Part shown: in pieces, positions 44,189 to 53,357 of the stretch
Layout of the letters: every line of letters starts with the position of its first letter
Position numbering within the stretch: the stretch's first letter is position 1
From: an uncultured Victivallales bacterium
Lineage (GTDB): Bacteria > Verrucomicrobiota > Lentisphaeria > Oligosphaerales > JAFGRS01
DNA: 64,000 nucleotides
Assembly: GCA_903837355.1 (NCBI GenBank)
Contig: CAILUI010000060.1
Span: 26,304-90,303, forward strand
Direction: 5' to 3'
Made by a program: the position numbers and the translations under genes
Notes under the pieces: generated by a model
What the model was told of the DNA's origin: nothing
The model's input: the letters and a program-made list of their open reading frames with translations, nothing else
Databases searched by the model: none

Positions 44189-45493
44189 TCACAGCGCCGC
44201 CAAGGCCTGCCGTACGGCGTCCAGGATCAGCGCTTCGGACTGCGGCAGCGGCATGGTCGTGCCATAGTAGCGGATCGCGTCGCAGACCTCGTAACCGCCT
44301 TCGGAGTACGCGGCGGCGGTGGGGATGTAGCCCGCGTTACCGTTGGCGTAGCCAGCCACGAGGGTCGGGCTGAACGGACTGCCGCGGTCGATGTTCAGAG
44401 CGTACTCAACAAAGACCTCTCCAGGCAGGCCGACGATGGCACCGGTCCCCACCCGCAGCGCCTGCACCTCAAAGGCCACCGTCTGGCCGCGAACGCCTGC
44501 CGCGGCGAGCCGCAGCAGTTCGCCGGACCACTCGACGGCGCCCTCCGCCATCCAGCGTACGCCGCGGTTGGCGGTTGCCGGCAGGACCGCGAGCTGCGCC
44601 TGGGCAGCCGCAAGCTGCGCCCTGGCCTCGGCCAGCGGCGGCGGCGGCGCCAGCGGCAGAACCAGAGGCACCACGGCAGCACCCAGGAGCACGCGCTCGG
44701 ACACGGACGCCCTGGCTACCGCTGCCTTGACCGCCGCCGCCGCCGCGAGCCCCTGACTCTCGACGCCGGCCTCACCACGCTCGCGACAGTTGAGGTTGCC
44801 GCAGCACCCTTGCAGGAAGAGCGCCGTGACCCCGGGTTCGTCCGCCTCGATACCGCGCCGCGCGGCGCCGGGCCAGTCGGCTGAGATCAGCGTGTTGTCA
44901 CCCCCCAACGCCACGGCGTGCGCCGCGTGCGAGAACAGCCGCGCCAGCGGCACGCCGGCCGCCGTCGTCACCGCCAGAACGTCGACGTACGGGGCCGTGC
45001 AGCCCTCGTCGTTGGCGCCAATCACCATCCCAGCGGCCGTCCACTGACGGCGGTTGCGGCCGACCTGCAGTTCGACGCGAGCCCAGCCGGCCCGCGCGGC
45101 CTGGGCGTGCTCCCGGGCCGCCGCCGCGGTCGTGCATAGGGTCCGGAGCAGCCCCGCAAAATAGGCCCGATCCGTCTGGCCGAGGAAACTGAGGCCCGGC
45201 GTGGCCGGACCGGCGTGGGTATGGCTGCAACCGACCAGAATATGGGTCGCCGGCACGCCTGTCCCGGCCTCGATCTCACGGCGCAGCGCCACCACATCAG
45301 CGTGCCGCAGGCCGATCAGATCACAGCTCAGAATGAGCAGTTCGCAGGCCCCATCGGCAAGGTAGAGAGCGCTGGCCACCAGCCGGTCGCGGACCCCCGT
45401 ACTCGGCCCCGGCCGCGCCCCATAGCCACACAAGTCTACCCCGACCGGCGGCGTGATGTCCGCCCGTGCTGCACCCGCCACGAAAGGGCTCAT
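44189..45493 (-). CDS. Neutral/alkaline non-lysosomal ceramidase N-terminal-domain-like hydrolase (second copy)
   Basis: AARADITPPVGVDLCGYG, LVGCSHTHAGPATPG, LFLQGCCGNLNCRERG. Confidence 0.78.
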   Translation of the reverse strand: MSPFVAGAARADITPPVGVDLCGYGARPGPSTGVRDRLVASALYLADGACELLILSCDLIGLRHADVVALRREIEAGTGVPATHILVGCSHTHAGPATPGLSFLGQTDRAYFAGLLRTLCTTAAAAREHAQAARAGWARVELQVGRNRRQWTAAGMVIGANDEGCTAPYVDVLAVTTAAGVPLARLFSHAAHAVALGGDNTLISADWPGAARRGIEADEPGVTALFLQGCCGNLNCRERGEAGVESQGLAAAAAVKAAVARASVSERVLLGAAVVPLVLPLAPPPPLAEARAQLAAAQAQLAVLPATANRGVRWMAEGAVEWSGELLRLAAAGVRGQTVAFEVQALRVGTGAIVGLPGEVFVEYALNIDRGSPFSPTLVAGYANGNAGYIPTAAAYSEGGYEVCDAIRYYGTTMPLPQSEALILDAVRQALAAL

Positions 45494-45648
45494 CCGTCGT
45501 CCTCCTCTGGTTCGCTCGTGAAGCGAATTTAACGCGCGCTCAGGATGCACTCAATCTGCCGCGGCCTTATTATACCGCATGAGGTTGAGCGCGGTGTGCG
45601 GCCGTGGGCCGGCGGCGCTTGTGACCGGATACGGACGGGGGTCGACGC

Positions 45649-47088
45649 ATGCCCGCTGTGAACGCCGCGAATGCCGCCGAGCCGCGGCGCTATCCGCTTC
45701 TCTGGCTAGCGCTTATCGCCGGCGTCGTGTACCTGTCTGGGTACACCGTCGGGCCGCCGGTCGTCAACGCCGAACTACGGTGTGTGGAGATCGCCCGCAC
45801 CATGTACGCCACCGGCGAGGTACTGGTGCCGCGGCTCGAGGGCGAGCCGCATCTGACCAAGCCGCCGCTGTTCCATTGGCTCTCCTATGCGGTCTCTGTC
45901 GCGCGCGGGCAGGCCGGAATCGGGTCCGTACGCCTGGTAGCGGCCCTCGCCAGCGTGGGGGTGGTGCTGCTGACCTACGTGCTGGGACTACAGCTCGCGA
46001 ACGCCCGCGTCGCCTGGTGGGCGGCGCTGCTGACGCTGACCAATCTTTCCCTGCTCAGCAATGGCCACCGGGGTACGTTCGATACCTTGCTGACCCTCTT
46101 CGTCTGCCTGACCCTCTGTGGTTACCTGGGGATCAGGGGCGGCAGGCAGAGAACAGGCTACGCGCTGATTGTGGCCGGCCTGATCGGGGGCTTCCTGACC
46201 AAGGGTTTCATGGGCTGGGTGGTACCGCTGGTACCCATGCTGCTTGACCGCCTCTGCCGGCCGCGGCCGCGAGAGGCCCTGCGCCCGGTGCTGTGGATTC
46301 TGCCGGGCGTCCTGGCGGGCTCGCTGGCCTGGTACGGCTACCTGCTGCTGTGCGTCCCCGCCGCCCGGACGGTGCTGCTCGACGTCGTGACCGTCAACTT
46401 CGGCGTCAAGCGCTCCGGGGTCGAGATGGCCTTCCACGGCGAGCCCTTCTACTACTACCTCTACGCGCTGCCGTTCGCGCTGCTGCCCTGGGTCGCGATC
46501 CTCTGGCCCGCCCTCCGGCGCCCGGCCATGGGGCTGCGCGACTGGGCCAACCAGCAGCGGCTGCTGCTGGGTTGGCTGCTGGGGAACGCGGTCTTTCTCG
46601 CCCTGGTGCCCGCCAAGGCCGAACGCTACCTCGTGCCGCTGCTACCGGCGTTCGGCCTGCTGGCCGCGCCTGCCATCCTGGCCATCGAGGCCGGCACGGC
46701 CGCGACGACCCGCCGCTGGCGGCGCTGGCTGCTGACGGTGACCCTCCTGCTGAGTACCGCGGTAGTCTGCGTCCTGCCCCTCTGGCTCTGGGTGCGCATT
46801 GGCGAGAGCCTGGCCGTCGCCATCATGGCCCCCGCCGTGCTGCTGCTCTGCTTGCTGGTGGCGGCATGGCATACCTGGCGCGGACGGCTGACCGCGGCAC
46901 TGCATGGACTCGTCCTCTTCGTGATCCTGGCCGCGACCCCAGCCTACGCCCGCTGGGTGCCCATCCATACCGATCTGAGTCACCGCCATACCTCACCCGA
47001 GCACGAGCAGTACCGGTCCCGCCAGCGGCAACTGGCAGGCTACGCGGCCCGGTTCGTCCCTGGACGGGTGAAGGAGCCGGCCCCCTAG
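45649..47088 (+). CDS. ArnT/PMT-like (GT39/GT83-type) polyprenyl-linked glycosyltransferase
   Basis: NAELRCVEIARTMYATGEVLVPRLEGEPHLTKPPLFHWLSYAV; multiple TM segments. Confidence 0.88.
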   Translation: MPAVNAANAAEPRRYPLLWLALIAGVVYLSGYTVGPPVVNAELRCVEIARTMYATGEVLVPRLEGEPHLTKPPLFHWLSYAVSVARGQAGIGSVRLVAALASVGVVLLTYVLGLQLANARVAWWAALLTLTNLSLLSNGHRGTFDTLLTLFVCLTLCGYLGIRGGRQRTGYALIVAGLIGGFLTKGFMGWVVPLVPMLLDRLCRPRPREALRPVLWILPGVLAGSLAWYGYLLLCVPAARTVLLDVVTVNFGVKRSGVEMAFHGEPFYYYLYALPFALLPWVAILWPALRRPAMGLRDWANQQRLLLGWLLGNAVFLALVPAKAERYLVPLLPAFGLLAAPAILAIEAGTAATTRRWRRWLLTVTLLLSTAVVCVLPLWLWVRIGESLAVAIMAPAVLLLCLLVAAWHTWRGRLTAALHGLVLFVILAATPAYARWVPIHTDLSHRHTSPEHEQYRSRQRQLAGYAARFVPGRVKEPAP

Positions 47089-47112
47089 CCTGACCTATTC
47101 ACAAACCGTCAT

Positions 47113-47220
47113 TTCAACCACGAAGAACGCGACGTTCACGAAGACGAACTGAGCCAGAGGGATAGGCTGTAACCATGTGTCACTCATCACCTTCGTGGTC
47201 TTCGTGCCCTTCGTGGTGAG
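47113..47220. repeat. CACGAAG inverted repeat
   Basis: ACCACGAAG-N11-CACGAAG (within 47113-47145) and reverse complement of 47188-47220 gives ACCACGAAG-N11-CACGAAG. Confidence 0.8.
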
Positions 47221-47244
47221 TCATCCAGGCGAGGAGATCTCTGC

Positions 47245-47982
47245 GTGCCGAACCCGCCCATAGCCCTCGAACTGAGTGTGGTGGTACCGGTCCATAATGA
47301 GGAAGGCGCCGTCGGCGCACTGGCCACGGAGGTCGAGCAGGCGCTGGCGCCATTGGGTCACGCCTGGGAGTGCATCTGGGTCGACGATGGCTCCACCGAC
47401 CGGACGGTGGCCGTGCTGGCAGAACACCTGCCCGGTAGCCGGCACCGCCTACTCGAACTGCAACGCAACAGCGGCCAGTCGGCGGCGTTGATGGCCGGCT
47501 TCCGGGCCGCCCGCGGGCGCTTCATCGCCACCCTCGACGGCGACGGCCAGAACAACCCGGCAGACCTCATGGGCATGCTGGCTCGCCTGCGCGTCGGCGA
47601 CGTGGACGCCGTCAACGGCATCCGTGCCAAACGCCGCGACACCTGGGTGCGTCGGGTCAGCTCGCGAATCGCCAACGCCTACCGCAATGGCCTCACCGGC
47701 GAGCAGGTCACCGATGTCGGTTGCGCCATCCGCGTCTTCCGCCGCGAGTGCACCGACTTCCTGCCCGTCTTCAAGGGCATGCATCGCTTCCTGCCCACGC
47801 TGTTTCGCCTGCACGGCTTCACGATCACCGAGATGCCAGTGTCGCACCGGCCCCGCGAAACCGGCCGCACCAAGTACGGCATCAACAACCGCCTCTGGGT
47901 GGGCCTCGCCGACACACTGGCCATCTGTTGGATGCAGCGCCGCGTGGCCGTGCCCCGGGTGAAGCGGGAACTGCCAGAATGA
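47245..47982 (+). CDS. GT2 (dolichyl-phosphate-mannose-synthase/ArnC-like) glycosyltransferase
   Basis: LSVVVPVHNEEGAVGAL, WVDDGSTDRT, ATLDGDGQNNPAD. Confidence 0.92.
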   Translation: MPNPPIALELSVVVPVHNEEGAVGALATEVEQALAPLGHAWECIWVDDGSTDRTVAVLAEHLPGSRHRLLELQRNSGQSAALMAGFRAARGRFIATLDGDGQNNPADLMGMLARLRVGDVDAVNGIRAKRRDTWVRRVSSRIANAYRNGLTGEQVTDVGCAIRVFRRECTDFLPVFKGMHRFLPTLFRLHGFTITEMPVSHRPRETGRTKYGINNRLWVGLADTLAICWMQRRVAVPRVKRELPE

Positions 47983-49544
47983 ACCGTGCCGTACTCTGCC
48001 TCGGACTGGGGGCGCAGGCTCTTTTCGGTGGCCGCTTCCTGATCCAGTGGATCGCGAGCGAACGGGCTGGCAAGAGCGTCGTGCCGGCGGCATTCTGGTT
48101 CGTCAGCCTGGCGGCGTCCTCGTTGCTGTTACTGTATGCCGGGCTGCGGCACGACCCGGTGAATGCCGCCGCCCAGGTGGTCTCGCTGGCGGTGACCCTC
48201 TGGAACCTGCACCTGCAACGACGTCCCGCGGCGGCCCATCCGGCCACCGCGGCCGGAGCCGCGGCACCGCCGTGCCATGTGGAGTTCGGCGTGGTCGCCG
48301 GCATCATCCTGACCTCCGTCCTGGCGGCCGGGGTGGCCGTACGCCTTCCCGAGCCCATCCCGCCGCTCTGGTTGATGATTGGCCTGATCGGCCAGTTCGT
48401 CTTCAGCATCCGTTTCGCACTGCAGGTCCTGGCCAGCGAGCGCCAGGGCAAGTCCGTGATGCCGGTGGGATTCTGGTACTGCAGCATCGCCGGGTCTGCC
48501 TTGCTGTTAGCCTATGCCTGCTACCGCCTGGACCCCGTGTTCATGCTGGCCAACGCGCCCAACGTCTTCGTCTACGTGCGCAACCTGCAACTGATCCGCA
48601 AGGACCAACGGCGCGCCCGCCAGGCGGGCGCCGGGCTCGAGCCGCAGCACCGGCGCCGCGCGCGCTGGCTGGGGCGCCTGCTCGCACCCATGAACTACGC
48701 TGGGCTCCTCGTGGTCTGCTTCGCCCTGCGCCAACTGCCGCGCCGCTGGGCCTTGGCCGTCGGCGCCGGGGCCGGCTTTTGCGCGTACCACCTGCGCCTC
48801 CGGCGCGGGATCGTGGAGAAGAACCTGGACTACACCGGCCTCATCGCCCCCGGGGAGCGGCGGGCCTTTACCCGCCGCCTCTACCGCACCATGGGGCGCT
48901 ACGCCGCCGACTTCCTGGCCTTTGACGAGCGGCACCCCCCGCGACTCGTGTGCGATCCCCCCGACGCCCTGGACCGCGTGCGTGCCTGCAGCGACGGCCG
49001 GCTCCTCATCAGCGCCCACTTCGGCAACTGGGAACTGCTGGGATACGAGCTCAGGAGATTCGTCCCACGTCTGGCGGTGGTAGCCAAGCCGCTGCGCAAT
49101 CCCTGGGTTGACCGTTGGTTGACCCGCCGGCGCGAACGTACCGGGGTGGAGCTTGTCCTCCCCAAGGACGCCCTGCGCCAGACGCTGCGCGTGGTTGAGG
49201 AGGGCGGCTACGTGGCCTACCTCATCGACCAGTACCCCGGCCGGCGCGGCACCCCGGTGCCGTTCCTCGGCAAGACCGCACTGACCGTGCGCAGCGTCGC
49301 CGGCATCGCCATCCTCTGTTCAGCGCGGGTGATGGCGGGATACGCTCTGCTCGAGGCCGATGGTTCGTATCGGGTCACCATTGAGGAACCACCGCCGGTC
49401 GTGGGCAAGGACGGCGACCGTCAGGACGCCATCAACCAGCACCTCGTCGCGCACAACCAGATCATCTCGCGCTGGGTCGAAGCCTACCCCGAGCACTGGT
49501 TTGGCTGGTTCCACCGCCGCTTCAAGGACGTGGTGCGCTACTGA
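47979..49544 (+). CDS. Fusion of two LAB_N-like membrane domains with an LpxL/HtrB-like acyltransferase
   Basis: GAQALFGGRFLIQWIASERAGKSVVPAAFWFVSL and GQFVFSIRFALQVLASERQGKSVMPVGFWYCSI (two LAB_N copies), then ISAHFGNWELLG (HX4E) and DQYPGRRGTPVPFLG; ATGA coupling with the GT2 gene. Confidence 0.85.
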   Translation: MNRAVLCLGLGAQALFGGRFLIQWIASERAGKSVVPAAFWFVSLAASSLLLLYAGLRHDPVNAAAQVVSLAVTLWNLHLQRRPAAAHPATAAGAAAPPCHVEFGVVAGIILTSVLAAGVAVRLPEPIPPLWLMIGLIGQFVFSIRFALQVLASERQGKSVMPVGFWYCSIAGSALLLAYACYRLDPVFMLANAPNVFVYVRNLQLIRKDQRRARQAGAGLEPQHRRRARWLGRLLAPMNYAGLLVVCFALRQLPRRWALAVGAGAGFCAYHLRLRRGIVEKNLDYTGLIAPGERRAFTRRLYRTMGRYAADFLAFDERHPPRLVCDPPDALDRVRACSDGRLLISAHFGNWELLGYELRRFVPRLAVVAKPLRNPWVDRWLTRRRERTGVELVLPKDALRQTLRVVEEGGYVAYLIDQYPGRRGTPVPFLGKTALTVRSVAGIAILCSARVMAGYALLEADGSYRVTIEEPPPVVGKDGDRQDAINQHLVAHNQIISRWVEAYPEHWFGWFHRRFKDVVRY

Positions 49545-52326
49545 GTCCGTCAGCCACAGGCAACTCCCGGACCTCGAGGTTGCTGACGTTGAAGCGGGTC
49601 CGGTAGCCGCCGATGGCCACGACCGGGGTCGCCAGGGGCGCCGGGTCGCGATAGCTGAGCACGGCCAGGCCATTGACGACGGCCGTGAACTGGTCCCCCT
49701 GCCGCACCAGGCAAATGCGGTTGCGCCGTGGCTGGTAGGGGGCGTGGCCGCCGACGTACTGGATGGGGAAGGCGCGATCCTGTTTGACGGCTGCGACCTC
49801 GACGCCGTTGCGGTAGAGCACCGTCTGCGAGCGCTCCCGGCTGTTGACCTCGAGACGGTAGCCCTGCGCCAGGTTCGCGTCTGCCGCCAGCACGGCGCAG
49901 ATGTTGTCGCACGGGCGGTGGTCATGGCTGTGCTCCCGATTCCAGCCCAGCCACTCGGTGTTCTCTTCGCTGTTGAACGCCACCAGCACCGCGCCCGTAC
50001 AGCTCTCCTTCCGCACCAGCATGCCCTCGCCCTCCGGAGCGTCCAGGCTGATCCAGTTGGAGGCCAGCGCGCAGGCGATGCCGCCGTGGTCGGTCCATGT
50101 CCCGCGGCGCCACCAGTCGGTCTCGCGCCGGTCGAAGGCCGCGAAAGAGCTCCGTCGACCGGCCGCAACGGCCCGCCGCGGCATCGTGAAAATGATATCG
50201 TCGAACTCCAGGTGGCCCTGCTCGATGCCCAGGAGCACCCCGCCGCCAATGCCGCGATCCACCGCGGCCTCCTGGGTCGGACCACCGTCCAGCCGCCAGC
50301 GCAGAGCGCGGTCCGCCAGCTCCACCTCCAGCGCGTGCCAGTCGCCAGGGGCGACGAGCGCCACCGCCTCCCCCGCCGCCTCTTGAGTCGCAGGAAGGAG
50401 ACGCAGCACCGTGCCCTTGCCGCCCTGCTCGCCCAGCAACAGGCGCCCAGCGGAGTCGGCCGCGGCCAGGCGCACGCGCAGGGCCAGCGTGAAGGGACCA
50501 TTGAGGGCCTGACAGAAACGCAACCTGGCGCCCGGCCCGGAACCGCGCAGCACCCCGGCCGCGATCGACCAGTCACCGGACTCGCGCTCCCAGACGGCGT
50601 AGTCGGTACTCGACCCCACCAGGTCCAGGAATTTGGCCTCGCGACGCAGGCGTTCCGGGTCCGCGGAGGCCGCTATTTGCCGGTACTCCTCAGGCGTGAA
50701 ATCGAGGTAGTCGGAAGGGTCGGCCACGCGGGCTTCAGTGAAGTGGTACGGACCCATCTGGAAGCTCTCGTCGGCAGGTGGCGAGCGGACCCGTAACGCG
50801 ATGCGGCGCAAACGGCAGCGCTGGCTCGCCTGCAGCACCGGTGGCGCCGACGGCGCCGCTGCCGTGAACACCATGGTCTCCCCGTGTGTGGCCACCGCGT
50901 AACCGGGGACCTGCAGCGTCGTCGCACCGCCGGGCCCGGTGCCGGCCACCGTGATCTCGCAGATGGCTTGGCCCTCGGGGCTTGCCAGTCGGATGGCACC
51001 ACGCGCCGCCGCCAGGGCCCAGCCGGAGTCGCGGCTGCGCGGCCGGTACCAGCGCGCCCCGTCCAGCGGCGCCCAGGCGGCCTGGAAATCACCCCCGTCG
51101 TCCGCCAGCCACGGAATCTCCTCGACCATCACGTCATCGAACCCCGCCGCCGCGCCCGCGACCAACAGCGTGGGCGTGCCGCAGTCGGCCGTCGGCAGGC
51201 CATCGAGTCGGCCCACCTCCCGGCCATCCAGACGGACCACCAGCGTCCAGGCCCAGCGCTCGACCTCCAGGCGGTACCACTGGCCCGCTTCGAAGCTCAG
51301 CCCCGGCGGCTGCAACACCGTCACCCCGGGCAGTTCCGGCAAGCGTACGCCATCCCCCACGACCACTGCGGTGCCGCCGTCGGCGGAGCGGAACAGCACC
51401 CCGACCGCCACCTGGGCTTGGGCAGCACAGAAGCTGACGCCGACCGTCGCCCCCCGCCAGGGCGCTCCGGCGAGCGCCGCCAGGCCCCATTGGCCAGGTG
51501 CCGGCGTCCCGTTCAGGGCATACTGCAGGGGGATGCGGTTGGGATCCAGCGAGAACGCCACCTGCCAGTCGCCCGACTCGAAACGCCAGCCCTCGCTGCC
51601 ATGCCCCGGCGAGCGATCAAAGCGGTCCGCGAAGCGGCGCAGCTCGGCGCCCTGTCGGTTCCCTGACAGGATGGGCCCCACCGGCAGGAAGTCCGCAGCG
51701 GCAGGACAGGCGAGCACTTGGTCGACCGCCACACCGTCCTCACGCTCGTGGACGGTGACCGCCTGCGCTCCGGCCTGCAGATCCGCCTCGCCGGCGTCGA
51801 CCCAATGCCAGAAGTGGTGGAGCGCGTCCTGACCCACCGTGAGTGGTTCGGTGGCGTCCAGGGATACACCCAGAGAGTTGCCGCAGGAGTCTGACCAGCG
51901 GCAACGTAGCCAGAGCCGGTAACGGCCGGCGGCGGGAACTTGCAGCGTCACGATACCACGCCCCGCATTGCGGGCCTTGTCGCCCTGGCCTTCGGCCAGA
52001 CTCAGGGCAAACCCCGCCGGTGAGGCGGCGCTCGCGACCACCGTGAAGGGGGCGACGACGGCCGTCTCGTTCCCCACCGTCGCCACCACGGCCCCCGCGG
52101 GCAGAGCCCCCTGCCCGGCGCCGACGCCGGCATCAGCCCCGTCCCGCAGCGGCACGCCGGGCGGCCAGGCCGTCAGCAGGAACGCCGCGATCAGCAGCGC
52201 GGACAGCACGGCCAGCCCGATCCCAACGAGCCCTTTCCGGCGCGGGTTGCTCAGCATATCGTGTGGCCTTACCATCCGCATTTCCCAGGCTGCCATGCTT
52301 CTCAGCCGCGAGACAGGCGGCGCCAC
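49522..52326 (-). CDS. Membrane-anchored protein with multiple concanavalin/DUF1080-like modules
   Basis: N-terminal TM (KGLVGIGLAVLSALLIAAFLLTAW); repeated W.ALEVE…LDGG…FDDI modules. Confidence 0.6.
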   Translation of the reverse strand: MAPPVSRLRSMAAWEMRMVRPHDMLSNPRRKGLVGIGLAVLSALLIAAFLLTAWPPGVPLRDGADAGVGAGQGALPAGAVVATVGNETAVVAPFTVVASAASPAGFALSLAEGQGDKARNAGRGIVTLQVPAAGRYRLWLRCRWSDSCGNSLGVSLDATEPLTVGQDALHHFWHWVDAGEADLQAGAQAVTVHEREDGVAVDQVLACPAAADFLPVGPILSGNRQGAELRRFADRFDRSPGHGSEGWRFESGDWQVAFSLDPNRIPLQYALNGTPAPGQWGLAALAGAPWRGATVGVSFCAAQAQVAVGVLFRSADGGTAVVVGDGVRLPELPGVTVLQPPGLSFEAGQWYRLEVERWAWTLVVRLDGREVGRLDGLPTADCGTPTLLVAGAAAGFDDVMVEEIPWLADDGGDFQAAWAPLDGARWYRPRSRDSGWALAAARGAIRLASPEGQAICEITVAGTGPGGATTLQVPGYAVATHGETMVFTAAAPSAPPVLQASQRCRLRRIALRVRSPPADESFQMGPYHFTEARVADPSDYLDFTPEEYRQIAASADPERLRREAKFLDLVGSSTDYAVWERESGDWSIAAGVLRGSGPGARLRFCQALNGPFTLALRVRLAAADSAGRLLLGEQGGKGTVLRLLPATQEAAGEAVALVAPGDWHALEVELADRALRWRLDGGPTQEAAVDRGIGGGVLLGIEQGHLEFDDIIFTMPRRAVAAGRRSSFAAFDRRETDWWRRGTWTDHGGIACALASNWISLDAPEGEGMLVRKESCTGAVLVAFNSEENTEWLGWNREHSHDHRPCDNICAVLAADANLAQGYRLEVNSRERSQTVLYRNGVEVAAVKQDRAFPIQYVGGHAPYQPRRNRICLVRQGDQFTAVVNGLAVLSYRDPAPLATPVVAIGGYRTRFNVSNLEVRELPVADGLSSAPRP

Positions 52327-53129
52327 GTCGCCTCGAGGTCGGCGGGCGTGAGCTCTGCCAGGATGCGTCCCTCCTGCTGCAGAGTCGTCTCGAGACGCTG
52401 GAACCGGCCGATGAACTTACGGACCCCCTGCTGCAGGACGTCCTCGGCCTCCAGATGATACCAGCGACAGAGGTTGGTCACCGCCAGCAGCAGATCGCCG
52501 AGTTCCTCCGCCGTCCGTCCTGGATCGCCCGACTGGCACGCCTCCTCGGCTTCGGCCAGTTCCTCCCGAACCTTGGCCCAGGCCCCGGCAACGGTGGGCC
52601 ACTCGAAGCCGACCTTGCCGGCCTTACGCAGCACCACCTGCGCCCGGTGCAGGGCCGGGAGTTGGCGCGGCACACCGTCGACCGCCGACGTCTTCCGGGC
52701 ATGGCGCTCCTCGTCGCGCTTGAGGCGATCCCACTGATCGACGACGTCCGCGGACGTTGCCGCCTGGGTGTCGCCAAACACGTGCGGGTGCCGGCGGCGC
52801 ATCTTCTCGCACTCCGACCGCGCCGCATCCTGCAGCGTGAAGCGCCCCTCCTCCTTGCCGATCTGGCCATGGAACACCAGCTGCAGGAGCACGTCCCCCA
52901 ACTCGTCAACGATGGCGCTGTCGTCGCCATCGTCGAGGGCGTCCAGCAGCTCGCCGCACTCCTCGATCAGGAAACGCTTCAGGCTGGCGTGCGTCTGCTC
53001 CCGGTCCCATGGACAGCCGCCCGGCCCGCGCAGGCGCTCGAGGATCGCCACCAGTTCCTGAATGTAATCGGTCTGCACGAAGCGCACCTCCCGGCGTCCG
53101 TTGGCGGACCGCCCTGACCGACGCCGCAC
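52302..53129 (-). CDS. mazG: Nucleoside triphosphate pyrophosphohydrolase
   Basis: LRGPGGCPWDREQTHASLKRFLIEECGELLDALD, DELGDVLLQLVFHGQI; true start may be internal. Confidence 0.93.
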   Translation of the reverse strand: MRRRSGRSANGRREVRFVQTDYIQELVAILERLRGPGGCPWDREQTHASLKRFLIEECGELLDALDDGDDSAIVDELGDVLLQLVFHGQIGKEEGRFTLQDAARSECEKMRRRHPHVFGDTQAATSADVVDQWDRLKRDEERHARKTSAVDGVPRQLPALHRAQVVLRKAGKVGFEWPTVAGAWAKVREELAEAEEACQSGDPGRTAEELGDLLLAVTNLCRWYHLEAEDVLQQGVRKFIGRFQRLETTLQQEGRILAELTPADLEATWRRLSRG

Positions 53130-53357
53130 TGCGAGAAACCGGTACTATAGCGCGGGTGATCCGGGGGGTGCAGTGACGCTCGCCGTACTACTCAGGCCAT
53201 TCCGGGAAACAGCGAGACCGCAAGGAGGACCGGGCATCCAGCCCAGTGGACGCTATACTGCAGGTAGCGGTGTGCCTGGTCACGAGCGCCGTTGCCGGCG
53301 GGCTGCCGATACGTCGTACCGCGGTGTGTGGGCGAGATCTGTGAGATGGAGAGCCCC

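Noticed and set aside
2896-45493. A single polysaccharide utilisation locus covering all glycosidase-like genes
   Set aside because: Genes are scattered among housekeeping genes on both strands; no SusC/SusD pair or sulfatase cluster in the window
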